Shown: one piece after another, positions 1 to 9,117 of the stretch
Layout: each line of letters begins with the position of its first letter
Position numbering within the stretch: the stretch's first letter is position 1
Origin: Acrocarpospora phusangensis
GTDB lineage: Bacteria; Actinomycetota; Actinomycetes; Streptosporangiales; Streptosporangiaceae
Length of the DNA: 64,000 nt
Direction: 5' to 3'
NCBI RefSeq assembly: GCF_016862995.1
Contig: NZ_BOOA01000008.1
Coordinates: 117,826-181,825 of the forward strand
The notes under the pieces: generated by a model
The model's database searches: none
What the model was told of the DNA's origin: nothing
What the model saw: the letters and a program-made list of their open reading frames with translations, nothing else
Program-made: the position numbers and the translations under genes

Positions 1-1119
1 CGCGCCCCCGAGCACGTCGACCCGCCGCTGCTGGACGCGATCCGGCTGGGCGCGCACCAGCTGCTCAAGACCCGCATCCCGGCGCACGCCGCCGTCAGCG
101 CCACCATCGACCTGGTCCGGCTCCGCGTCGGCGAGGGCCCGTCCAAGTACGCCAACGCCGTGCTCCGCAAGGTGGCCGGGCGTTCGCTGGCGGAGTGGCT
201 GGCGATCGTCGCCCCGCCGGCGGACCAGGACCCGGTCGGCCACCTGTCGGTCGTGCACAGCCACCCGGCCTGGATCGTCTCGGCGCTGCGGGACGCGGTC
301 GGCGGCGACTTCGCCGAGACGGCCGCGCTGCTGGAGGCCGACAACGAACGCCCCCGGGTGGCCCTGGTGGCCCGTCCCGGCCGGGCGACCGTGGACGAGC
401 TGGTCGCGGCGGGCGCGGAACCCGCCGCGTTCTCGCCGTACGGGGCCTATCTGACCGAGGGGGATCCGGGATCGCTGGCCGCGGTCGGGGAGGCTCGCGC
501 GGCGGTGCAGGACGAGGCCAGCCAGCTGGTGGCGCTCGCGCTGACCCGGGTGCCGCTGGACCGGGACGGCCGCTGGCTGGACATGTGCGCGGGCCCCGGC
601 GGCAAGGCCGGGCTGCTGGACGCGGTGGCCGCGCAGACCGGCGCCCGGGTGCTCGCCGCCGACCTGCAGGAGCACCGGGCCCGGCTGGTGTGGCGGACCA
701 CCAAGGAGGCGAAGGTCGTCGTCGCGGACGGCGTCGAGCCGGCCTGGCGTCCCGGCGCGTTCGACCGGGTGCTGCTGGACGCGCCGTGCAGCGGCCTGGG
801 CGCGCTGCGCCGCCGCCCGGAGGCGCGCTGGCGGCGCGACCCGAGCGGCATGCCCGAGCTGGCCGGCCTCCAGCGCCGCCTGCTCGGCTCCGCCCTGGAC
901 GCGGTACGGCCCGGCGGCGTCGTCGCCTACGTCACCTGCTCGCCCCATCTGGCCGAGACCAGGGCCGTGGTGGCGGACTTCGCCGGCCGGGCCGAGACGC
1001 TGGACGCCCGCGAGTACCTGCCGGAGGTCCCGGACCTCGGCGACGGCCCGTACGCCCAGTTCTGGCCGCACCGGCACGGCACGGACGCCATGTTCCTGGC
1101 CCTGCTCAGGAAGGGGTAG
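1..1119 (+). CDS. rsmB: 16S rRNA m5C967 methyltransferase RsmB, 5' end outside window
   Basis: The reading frame is open from the first base, so the gene starts upstream of the window. The first ~60 codons match the end of the NusB-like RNA-binding domain. The rest is a RsmB/NOP Rossmann methyltransferase: the SAM-binding motif CAGPGGK, the DAPCSG motif with the first catalytic cysteine, and a VTCSP motif with the second. The enzyme methylates C5 of a cytosine in 16S rRNA using S-adenosylmethionine. It lies 27 bp upstream of rpe on the same strand. The start and total length cannot be seen. Confidence 0.93.
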   Translation, partial: RAPEHVDPPLLDAIRLGAHQLLKTRIPAHAAVSATIDLVRLRVGEGPSKYANAVLRKVAGRSLAEWLAIVAPPADQDPVGHLSVVHSHPAWIVSALRDAVGGDFAETAALLEADNERPRVALVARPGRATVDELVAAGAEPAAFSPYGAYLTEGDPGSLAAVGEARAAVQDEASQLVALALTRVPLDRDGRWLDMCAGPGGKAGLLDAVAAQTGARVLAADLQEHRARLVWRTTKEAKVVVADGVEPAWRPGAFDRVLLDAPCSGLGALRRRPEARWRRDPSGMPELAGLQRRLLGSALDAVRPGGVVAYVTCSPHLAETRAVVADFAGRAETLDAREYLPEVPDLGDGPYAQFWPHRHGTDAMFLALLRKG

Positions 1120-1146
1120 GACGCCGGGCCTCTAGAATTGCCGGTC

Positions 1147-1806
1147 ATGGCCGTACAGATCTCGCCCAGCATCCTGTCCGCCGACTTCGCCCGTCTCGCC
1201 GAGGAGGCGGCGCGGGTGGAGGGGGTGGCCGACTGGCTGCACGTGGACGTCATGGACAACCACTTCGTGCCGAACCTCACGCTGGGGCTGCCGGTGGTGG
1301 AGGCACTGCTGCGGGCCACGCCGATCCCGATCGACTGCCACCTCATGATCGAGGACCCGGACCGGTGGGCGCCGGGTTACGCGGAGGCCGGCGCCGGGAG
1401 CGTGACCATCCACGCGGAGGCGTCCAAGGCGCCGGTGCGCACGCTGCGGGCGATCCGGCAGGCGGGGGCCAGGTCGGGCTTCGCGCTCAACCCGGCCACC
1501 TCGGTGGAGGTGTACGAGGACCTGCTGCCGGAGATCGACATGCTGCTGCTGATGACCGTGGAGCCCGGATTCGGGGGGCAGCGGTTCCTGGACGTGGTGC
1601 TGCCGAAGGTGACCAGGGCGCGGGCGCTGATCGAGAAGCACGGCGGGGAGATCTGGCTCCAGGTGGACGGGGGCGTGTCGGCGGAGACGATCGAGCGGTG
1701 CGCCGCCGCGGGGGCGGACGTGTTCGTGGCGGGCAACGCGGTCTACGCGGCCGACGACCCGGCCCAGGCCGTACGGGATCTGCGGGCGCTGGCCCGTCTT
1801 GCTTGA
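1147..1806 (+). CDS. rpe: Ribulose-phosphate 3-epimerase
   Basis: This 219-residue TIM-barrel protein interconverts ribulose 5-phosphate and xylulose 5-phosphate in the pentose phosphate pathway. It has the family landmarks [13 protein letters not shown] at the N-terminus, [12 protein letters not shown] (metal and catalytic residues; the usual Gly after DVMD is Asn here), [18 protein letters not shown] for phosphate binding, and QVDGGV with the second catalytic Asp. The ATG at 1147 places MAVQISPS at the start, as in relatives; a TTG nine bases upstream is possible but less likely. Ribulose 5-phosphate is also a riboflavin precursor used by the rib genes downstream. Confidence 0.95.
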   Translation: MAVQISPSILSADFARLAEEAARVEGVADWLHVDVMDNHFVPNLTLGLPVVEALLRATPIPIDCHLMIEDPDRWAPGYAEAGAGSVTIHAEASKAPVRTLRAIRQAGARSGFALNPATSVEVYEDLLPEIDMLLLMTVEPGFGGQRFLDVVLPKVTRARALIEKHGGEIWLQVDGGVSAETIERCAAAGADVFVAGNAVYAADDPAQAVRDLRALARLA

Positions 1807-1835
1807 CACCTCCGGCAGGGGGTAAGCACACACTT

Positions 1836-2645
1836 ATGGGGGACTGCGGGATTTTCGGGCCCGGTTCGGTGACCTGGCGGGTCATGGGGGAGCCGATCCT
1901 GCTGGTGGGCGGGTTCCGCGCGCTGCTCATGCAGGGGCTGCACCCGCGTGCCATGCGCGGCGTGCAGCAGAACTCCGACTTCCTGGACCCCGCCGAGGCC
2001 TGGTCCCGCTTCGTCCGCACCACCGAGTTCGTCCGCGTCCGCACGTACGGCACCCGCGCCGAAGTGGCCAAGGCCGCCAGGCGGGTGCGCCGCATCCACG
2101 CCAGCCTGACCGCCTTCGACCCCGACACGGGGGAGCGCTACCGCCTGGACGACCCGGACGCGCTCCGCTGGGTGCACGTGGGCGAGGTGGACTCCTACCT
2201 GTCGGTGGCGCGGCGGGCGGGCGTGCCGCTCAGCGACGAGGACGCCGACCGTTTCGTCGCGGAGTGGCGGCGCGCCGCCCAGCTCGTCGGCCTGCGCCGC
2301 GGGGACGTGCCCGGCAGCGTCGCCGAGCTGCGCGACTACATCGAAGCCCAGCGCCCCGGCCTCTACCTGGTCCCGGAGGCCGTCCACCCCCTCCGGCTGT
2401 CCCTCAACGCGCCCCTGCCCCTCAAGCTCACCCCGCTCAAGCCCGCCTTCCCGCTGATCATGGTCCTCGCCTTCGCCACCCTGCCCCGCTGGGCCCGCCG
2501 CCTGTACCACCTGCCCGCCACCCCCGTCGGCGACCTGTGGGCCACGATGACCCTGAAGACCCTCCACCAGGGCCTGCGCTTCCTCCCCGACCAGCTCCGC
2601 TACAGCCCGGACGCCCGCCGCGCCCGCGCCATGACGGCCGCCTGA
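1836..2645 (+). CDS. MpaB/DUF2236-family oxygenase-like protein
   Basis: This is a 269-residue protein of the DUF2236 family (latex-clearing protein/MpaB-like, haem b binding in characterised members). Visible family features are FGPGSVTWRV at the start, LLMQGLHPRAM, a central LRWVHVGEVDSYL segment containing the conserved Trp-His, and a C-terminal hydrophobic helix. It would act as an oxidoreductase or oxygenase, but the substrate is unknown. The ATG at 1836 follows an AGGGGG ribosome site and 30 bp after rpe. The frame is open far upstream of 1836, but only the part from 1836 resembles protein. Confidence 0.8.
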   Translation: MGDCGIFGPGSVTWRVMGEPILLVGGFRALLMQGLHPRAMRGVQQNSDFLDPAEAWSRFVRTTEFVRVRTYGTRAEVAKAARRVRRIHASLTAFDPDTGERYRLDDPDALRWVHVGEVDSYLSVARRAGVPLSDEDADRFVAEWRRAAQLVGLRRGDVPGSVAELRDYIEAQRPGLYLVPEAVHPLRLSLNAPLPLKLTPLKPAFPLIMVLAFATLPRWARRLYHLPATPVGDLWATMTLKTLHQGLRFLPDQLRYSPDARRARAMTAA

Positions 2646-2667
2646 GCGGGCCGTTCCCGCATGTGAC

Positions 2668-2681
2668 CAAGCGCTCGCTTG
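2668..2681. promoter_or_regulatory. Short dyad CAAGCG-CT-CGCTTG, possible TetR-type operator
   Basis: Two six-base arms are exact inverted repeats with a two-base spacer. The pattern resembles operators of TetR-family repressors in actinomycetes. It lies after the MpaB-like gene and 76 bp before the FMN riboswitch, in the region where the rib promoter should be. No TetR gene is nearby, so a role in rib transcription is only a guess. Confidence 0.3.
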
Positions 2682-2743
2682 TCCCACCAGGTGGAGCGGG
2701 TCGCGGCGTTTTGCGGTGGCATGGCACACTGGAAGACGAGCAA

Positions 2744-2872
2744 AGCGTGCTCCGGGGTCGGTGTAATTCCGAACCGGCGGTTACAGTCCGCGACCCGGCC
2801 GAAGCCATCGGCCGGTTGACCTGGTGAAACTCCAGGACCGACGGTGAAAGTCCGGATGGGAGGCAGCGCGCT
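2744..2872 (+). promoter_or_regulatory. FMN riboswitch (RFN element)
   Basis: All conserved RFN blocks are present in order: a GGTGTAATTCCGAACCGGCGGT block, AGTCCGCGAC, GGTGAAACTCC, ACCGACGGTGAAAGTCCGGATG and the closing GGAGGC. The P1 helix pairs 2744-2751 with 2865-2872 over eight positions with one G-U pair. The element binds FMN and lowers expression of riboflavin genes. It ends 125 bp before the ribD start. No uridine-rich terminator follows, so control is probably at translation initiation, as usual in actinomycetes; a GTGCAC repeat hairpin lies in the linker. Confidence 0.95.
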
Positions 2873-2997
2873 GGCGGGCGATTGGCCGTTACCCGGTTTA
2901 CGGGGAGGGGCCGGCGTCCGCTGACGGAGTGCACCTGGCGTGCACCCGTCGCCACCCCCGGGGCCCGCCTGGTGACACAGGTGAGGAGAGGACCGGG

Positions 2998-4092
2998 GTG
3001 GCCGATCAGACGGATATCACTCACATGCGGCGTGCCGTCGCGCTCGCCGCGCTTGGCCTCGGCACGACCAGCCCCAATCCCGTCGTCGGCTGCGTGATCG
3101 TGGACGCGGCGGGCGAACCGGCGGGCGAGGGCTTCCACGAGTACGCGGGCGGCCCGCACGCCGAGGTCAACGCCCTGCGCGCGGCCGGGGACCGGGCCAG
3201 GGGCGGCACCGCGTACGTCACGCTGGAGCCCTGCGACCACACCGGGCGGACCGGGCCGTGCAGCCAGGCCCTCATCGAGGCGGGCGTCGCCCGGGTGGTC
3301 CTCGCCGTCGCCGACCCCAACCCCGTCGCCTCCGGCGGCGCCGACCGGCTCCGGCGGCACGGCGTCCGGGTGGAGACCGGCGTGCTGGCCGAGGAGGCCG
3401 GGGACGGCAACGCGGCCTGGCTGACCTGGACGCGCCTGGGCCGGCCGTACGTGACGTGGAAGTTCGCGGCGACGCTGGACGGGCGGTCGGCGGCCGAGGA
3501 CGGCACCAGCAAGTGGATCACATCGCCGGAGGCGCGGGCGGACGTGCACCGGCTGCGTGCCGAGCACGACGCCATCCTGGCCGGGATCGGCACCGTGCTC
3601 GCCGACGACCCCCAGCTGACCGTGCGCCCGCCGCGGGGGAGGCCGCCGCTCCGGGTGGTGCTCGACAGCGACGGGCGGACCCCGCCGCACGCCCGCGTCC
3701 TGGACTCGGCCGCGCCCACCCTGATCGCGGTGGCGGAGGGCACCGAGATCTCCCACCCCGACGTGGTACGGCTGCCGCGCGCGGACGGCGGGCTCGACCT
3801 CACCGCCCTGCTGGCCGAGCTGAGCCGCCGCCAGGTGGTGAGCCTGCTGATCGAGGGCGGCCCCGTGGTGGCCGGGTCGTTCCTGCGGGCCGGGCTGGTG
3901 GACCGGGTGGTCGGCTACCTGGCCCCGGCGCTCCTGGGTTCCGGCCCCGCGGCGCTCGGCCCGGCCGGAGTCCCCACCATCACCGAAACCCATCGACTGA
4001 CATTTGACGAAATTTCCCCTATTGGGCCGGACCTGCGTCTCGTCGCCCGGCCGGCACCCCCGAAGGAGACACGTGTTCACGGGAATCGTTGA
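2998..4092 (+). CDS. ribD: Bifunctional riboflavin deaminase-reductase RibD
   Basis: This 364-residue enzyme performs the second and third steps of riboflavin synthesis: deamination of the pyrimidine made from GTP, then NADPH reduction of its ribosyl chain. The N-terminal deaminase half has HAE (His54, Glu56) and PC-x8-C (Cys79, Cys88), which bind zinc. The C-terminal half is a RibD reductase (KFAATLDGR, ITSPEAR, LLIEGGP). The GTG start at 2998 follows a GGTGAGGAGAGG ribosome site; the frame extends further upstream without homology. It is the first gene of the FMN-controlled rib operon and overlaps ribE by 20 bp. Confidence 0.95.
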   Translation: MADQTDITHMRRAVALAALGLGTTSPNPVVGCVIVDAAGEPAGEGFHEYAGGPHAEVNALRAAGDRARGGTAYVTLEPCDHTGRTGPCSQALIEAGVARVVLAVADPNPVASGGADRLRRHGVRVETGVLAEEAGDGNAAWLTWTRLGRPYVTWKFAATLDGRSAAEDGTSKWITSPEARADVHRLRAEHDAILAGIGTVLADDPQLTVRPPRGRPPLRVVLDSDGRTPPHARVLDSAAPTLIAVAEGTEISHPDVVRLPRADGGLDLTALLAELSRRQVVSLLIEGGPVVAGSFLRAGLVDRVVGYLAPALLGSGPAALGPAGVPTITETHRLTFDEISPIGPDLRLVARPAPPKETRVHGNR

Positions 4093-4663
4093 GGAACTCG
4101 GCGAAGTCGTACAGATCGAGCAGCTGGGCGACTCCGCCCGCCTGGCCGTACGCGGAAAGACCGTCACGCCCGGCGCGCGGCACGGCGAGTCGATCGCGGT
4201 CAACGGCGTCTGCCTGACCGTCGTCGACGCCAACGGCGAGGTGTTCACCGCCGACGTGATGAAGGAGACCCTGACCCGGTCCTGCCTGGGCGTGCTCATG
4301 CCGGGCTCGCGGGTCAACCTGGAGCGCGCGGTCCGCGCCGACCAGCGGCTGGGCGGCCACATCGTGCAGGGCCACGTGGACGGCACCGGAGTCATCCTGA
4401 CCCGGGAGCCCGCCGAGCACTGGGAGATCGTCCGGCTGTCGCTGCCCGCCGAGCTCAACCGCTACGTGGTCGAGAAGGGCTCGATCACCGTGGACGGGGT
4501 CAGTCTCACCGTCTTCGCCGTCGACGAGCAGAGCTTCGCCGTCAGCCTCATCCCCACCACGCTCGGCCTCACCACGCTCGGCTTCAAGCAGCCGGGCGAC
4601 CCGGTCAACCTCGAGGTCGACATCATCGCGAAGTACGTCGAGAAGCTGGTGACCCGCTCATGA
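4073..4663 (+). CDS. ribE: Riboflavin synthase, alpha chain
   Basis: This 196-residue protein converts two molecules of 6,7-dimethyl-8-ribityllumazine into riboflavin and the pyrimidine precursor. It shows the two similar barrel halves of the family: [10 protein letters not shown] at the N-terminus with [11 protein letters not shown] in half one, and [12 protein letters not shown] with [11 protein letters not shown] in half two. The GTG at 4073 follows GAAGGAGA and gives the canonical N-terminus; a TTG/ATG further upstream lies inside ribD and is not needed. Called ribE here following the alpha-synthase naming; some genomes call it ribC. Confidence 0.94.
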   Translation: MFTGIVEELGEVVQIEQLGDSARLAVRGKTVTPGARHGESIAVNGVCLTVVDANGEVFTADVMKETLTRSCLGVLMPGSRVNLERAVRADQRLGGHIVQGHVDGTGVILTREPAEHWEIVRLSLPAELNRYVVEKGSITVDGVSLTVFAVDEQSFAVSLIPTTLGLTTLGFKQPGDPVNLEVDIIAKYVEKLVTRS

Positions 4664-6388
<1,725 letters not shown>

Positions 6389-6451
6389 CCACCACCCCCG
6401 TGCAGTACGGTTGCGAGGTCCCGCCCCGACTCACCTGGTGACCTCACAACC

Positions 6452-6898
6452 GTGCCCGAAGCCCTGCCCGCCCTCCCCCTGACCTGGCGCCCCCGCCGTT
6501 CCCGCTTCGTCGCGTACGGCCTCGCGGCGCTCATGCTCGTGGGCTCCCTGATCCTGGCGATCATCCTCCCCGAGCAGTTCAAGGCCCCCGACCGCATCGG
6601 CATGGTCGCCTTCTTCGGCGCGATCGCCTGGGTGCTGCACCTGCTCGGCCGCATCCGGGTGGTCGCCGAGGAGAACGGCCTCACCGTCGTCAACGTCCTG
6701 CGCACCCACCACTACGAATGGCCCGAGGTCCTCGACGTCACCCTCGCCGACGCCGACCCCTGGCCCCGCCTCGACCTCGCCGACGGCACCGTCATCGGCG
6801 CGATGGGCATCCAGGGTTCGGAAAAGATCCGCGCCGCGAAGGCGGTGGCGGAACTCCGCATCCTCGTCAAGGCGAAAGGCGAGGCTCCCGAAGCCTGA
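6452..6898 (+). CDS. Small membrane protein with PH-like domain
   Basis: This 148-residue protein has two membrane segments near residues 20-40 and 47-65, followed by a bacterial PH-like domain (RIRVVAEENGLTVVNVLRTHHYEWPEV). It resembles the actinobacterial low-molecular-weight antigen 6 family, which is often found just after ribH. Its function is unknown. GTG at 6452 was chosen because it is the first start after ribH in this frame and keeps both membrane segments. Confidence 0.75.
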   Translation: MPEALPALPLTWRPRRSRFVAYGLAALMLVGSLILAIILPEQFKAPDRIGMVAFFGAIAWVLHLLGRIRVVAEENGLTVVNVLRTHHYEWPEVLDVTLADADPWPRLDLADGTVIGAMGIQGSEKIRAAKAVAELRILVKAKGEAPEA

Positions 6899-7030
6899 GA
6901 CCGCTGGTCCGGGCAGTTCGCGAGGGTGTAGGGTCGGCGGGTAAAACCGAAAAGGATAACAGGCCGGACCCTCAAAGTCCGGAATGGAAAAGCAGGTCTT
7001 CCCCGCCCTTCCGCTATGAGGTGGTCAGCT

Positions 7031-7147
7031 GTGTCCGTCTGTTCGTCCAGCATTCCCGATCTGTCGGAGATCTCCTTCGCCGAGATCGCCAATCTGATGG
7101 AAGAGTCACGGCCGGAGTCGCGGCCGTCCTTCAATTCTTCTATCTAG
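7031..7147 (+). CDS. fxsA1: FxSxx-COOH RiPP precursor peptide, copy 1
   Basis: This short gene encodes 38 residues ending in PSFNSSI at the stop codon, the exact F-x-S-x-x-COOH ending that defines FxSxx-COOH precursors. In known members a radical SAM/SPASM enzyme (FxsB) ties the Phe ring to the Ser in a three-residue cyclophane. The middle has the leader-like segment LSEISFAEIANLMEES. GTG at 7031 has a GAGGTGG ribosome site seven bases upstream; an in-frame ATG at 7016 would give 43 residues. The closely similar copy 2 lies downstream, and FxsC and FxsT follow. No maturase gene is nearby. Confidence 0.85.
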   Translation: MSVCSSSIPDLSEISFAEIANLMEESRPESRPSFNSSI

Positions 7148-7358
7148 GTGTAGGGCGCGGCGTACGCGCGCGGAAAAGTTGTGACCCCAGGGTTTGCGCG
7201 CGCGTAACGCTTTGCTCCGGCCCGGCATTTGGTGCAATTATGGCCAAATTGAGCGGACGTCAACGGATTTGCGCCGCGCCCCCTGGGCGCGCCCGCCGAA
7301 GGCCGCCCAGTCGCATGACCGTTCCGGCCTGAGGCTATAGAGTTAGCTCATCGTGTCC

Positions 7359-7380
7359 GGGCACTTACCGGTAAGTGCCC
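7359..7380. promoter_or_regulatory. Perfect 22-bp palindrome between the two precursor genes
   Basis: The 22 bases read the same on both strands, centred on ACCGGT. As DNA it would be a two-fold operator site; as RNA it would fold into a nine-pair stem with a four-base loop. It lies 28 bp before the copy 2 start codon. It is followed by ATTTCGTC rather than a T-run, so a classical terminator is unlikely. An operator or attenuating hairpin that tunes copy 2 is possible. Confidence 0.55.
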
Positions 7381-7408
7381 ATTTCGTCGTTCGGAAAGGT
7401 CATCTCTC

Positions 7409-7531
7409 GTGTCTAGTAAAGTTATCATTCAGTCTTCTCTTGTCAACTCGGCGGAGATCTCGCTCGCCGAGCTCGCCGACATGGTCAACGAATCGAATCA
7501 GACATCGCCCAGCTTCAATTCCTCTATTTGA
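7409..7531 (+). CDS. fxsA2: FxSxx-COOH RiPP precursor peptide, copy 2
   Basis: This encodes 40 residues ending in PSFNSSI, identical to copy 1 over the last seven residues. The leader-like stretch AEISLAELADMVNES matches copy 1 position by position (SEISFAEIANLMEES), while the N-terminal third differs. GTG at 7409 follows GGAAAGG. Independent conservation of leader and tail, with a diverged spacer, shows both reading frames are real. The Phe36-Asn37-Ser38 triplet is the expected cyclophane site. Confidence 0.9.
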   Translation: MSSKVIIQSSLVNSAEISLAELADMVNESNQTSPSFNSSI

Positions 7532-7857
7532 GGCCAGCCGATTCGACATACCTGAGATCATGGTTCCGTTCCGCGGGGTGCCCGCGAGGCGAGCTGCCGA
7601 TCTGATCTCGCGTGCGATCATCGTGTTTATGGATTCGCCGATCGGTCCTGGTCGGCGAACCTAAACCCCAACTTCAGGAAAGCGTGAGCCAGGGGTGGCT
7701 GGTTCTCCCCGTGGGGCACGAGTGGTGTGGCGCCGACTATTGCTGACTACAAAACGCGCCACCGGCAAGTGGGCCGTACGCGCTTCACACAAATCGCATT
7801 TTTCCGCTTAACCTTGCACCCACAGGACCGTGACCGAGGCGTCTACGGGAGGTGCGG
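7532..7857 (+). other. Gene-free gap between precursor genes and fxsC
   Basis: These 326 bp hold no supported gene. In many related loci the radical SAM maturase FxsB lies at this place. I read all frames for its Cx3Cx2C cluster motif and found no trace, so there is no visible decayed copy. The segment is less GC-rich than its surroundings and ends in a GGGAGG ribosome site for fxsC. A promoter for fxsC-fxsT may lie here, but no clear -35/-10 pair stands out. Confidence 0.5.
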
Positions 7858-9117
7858 GTGGCCGGATCACACACGTCACACACGCACCCCCCATATTTCT
7901 TTCTGAGCTACGCGCACACGCCGCCCAGCCGGGACAACGGGGTAAATCCCGACCGTGACGTGGCCACGTTCTTCGAAGACCTGTGCCAGGAAATCCTGCA
8001 CCACACCGAATTCCCCGCGGGAATTCCGGTCGGGTTCATGGACACCGGGCTGCGGAACGGGGACGCCTGGCAGGAGCGCCTGGCGATGCAACTGGCGATC
8101 TGCCGGGTCTTCGTGCCGCTCTACTCCCGGCGCTACTTCAGCAGCGAATACTGCGGCAAGGAATGGGCCGCGTTCGACCTGCGCAGGCGGGCCTCGGGCG
8201 CGGACGACCGCCCGCCGCCCGAGGCGATCGTCCCGGCTTTCTGGGTGCCGGTGCCCGACTTCGAACTGCCCGAGGCCGTCCGTCATATCCAGTTCAAAGA
8301 CGAGGCGCTCGGCTGGCAGTACCTGAAGTACGGTATTCGCGGCCTCATGCGGATCAACAGACTGCGCGATGAATACCACCTGACGGTGGACGCGCTCGCG
8401 AAAAGGGTCATCAACCTCGCGGAGGAAGTCCGGCTTCCGTCCCGTGAACCGTGCGACCTGGCCGCGATCAAGAGCCCTTTCCAGCCGGATATCTTCCGCA
8501 TCACGGTGGTCGCGCCGGACGCCCGTACGCTGCCGACCGGCCGCAACCGGGTCTTCTACGGGCCCGCGGCGACGGACTGGCACCCCTATCGTGCGATCAG
8601 CTCCAGATCCCTGGCCGACAGCGCCGCCGAGGTCGTCCGGAGCTTCCAGTTCAAGCCGGACGTCGGCTCGCTCAACGACCACCGGGGCGACCTGCTCGCC
8701 GACGAGGCGAGCCCGTGCCCCGCGGTGGTCATCGTGGACCCCTGGGCCACGCTCGACGCCCGGTGCCACGAATTCCTGAAGGCGCTGGATCGCCGCAACA
8801 AGGCCTGGGTGGGCGTCATGGTCGTGTGGAACGACGACGACGAACAGTTGCTGGAGGCGGGCGAGGAACTGCGGCGCGGCCTGGGGAGCGCGTTCCCCGT
8901 CAAGACGCACCAAGGCCGGCTCTCGGCCAAGGACGTCCTGCACGGCATCAGCGGGCTCGCCCAGTTCGAGAGCGTCCTGCGCCAGGTGATCCAGGCCCTG
9001 CGCGCCTCCTATATCAGGGAGGCGCCGGCCTTCCCGCCGAAGGTCCCCGGCAGCCCCCGCCCTCACCTGCTGGCACCGGCGTGCCCGACCGATCCAGCCG
9101 AACCCAGGGAGGCGTGA
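7858..9117 (+). CDS. fxsC: TIR-like protein FxsC
   Basis: This 419-residue protein matches the FxsC family of FxSxx-COOH loci. Residues ~10-180 form a TIR-like fold ([48 protein letters not shown]). Residues ~200-380 are the FxsC C-terminal domain ([31 protein letters not shown]). The start at GTG 7858 has GGGAGG five bases upstream; GTG 7852 is the alternative. Its stop overlaps the fxsT start by one base, so the two are made together. Its molecular role is not established; NAD-cleaving activity of the TIR part is untested. Confidence 0.88.
   Translation: MAGSHTSHTHPPYFFLSYAHTPPSRDNGVNPDRDVATFFEDLCQEILHHTEFPAGIPVGFMDTGLRNGDAWQERLAMQLAICRVFVPLYSRRYFSSEYCGKEWAAFDLRRRASGADDRPPPEAIVPAFWVPVPDFELPEAVRHIQFKDEALGWQYLKYGIRGLMRINRLRDEYHLTVDALAKRVINLAEEVRLPSREPCDLAAIKSPFQPDIFRITVVAPDARTLPTGRNRVFYGPAATDWHPYRAISSRSLADSAAEVVRSFQFKPDVGSLNDHRGDLLADEASPCPAVVIVDPWATLDARCHEFLKALDRRNKAWVGVMVVWNDDDEQLLEAGEELRRGLGSAFPVKTHQGRLSAKDVLHGISGLAQFESVLRQVIQALRASYIREAPAFPPKVPGSPRPHLLAPACPTDPAEPREA

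Noticed and set aside
195..1835. Long open frame running upstream of the MpaB-like gene
   Set aside because: It overlaps rsmB and rpe, is rich in Arg/Gly/Pro as expected from a shifted GC-rich frame, and shows no protein family marks before 1836.
7358..7392. Rho-independent terminator at the 22-bp palindrome
   Set aside because: No T-run follows the hairpin; kept as an operator or RNA hairpin instead.
8451..9116. Upstream extension of the FxsT frame inside fxsC
   Set aside because: The segment is a shadow of fxsC; ATG 9117 has a GGGAGG site and the canonical N-terminus.
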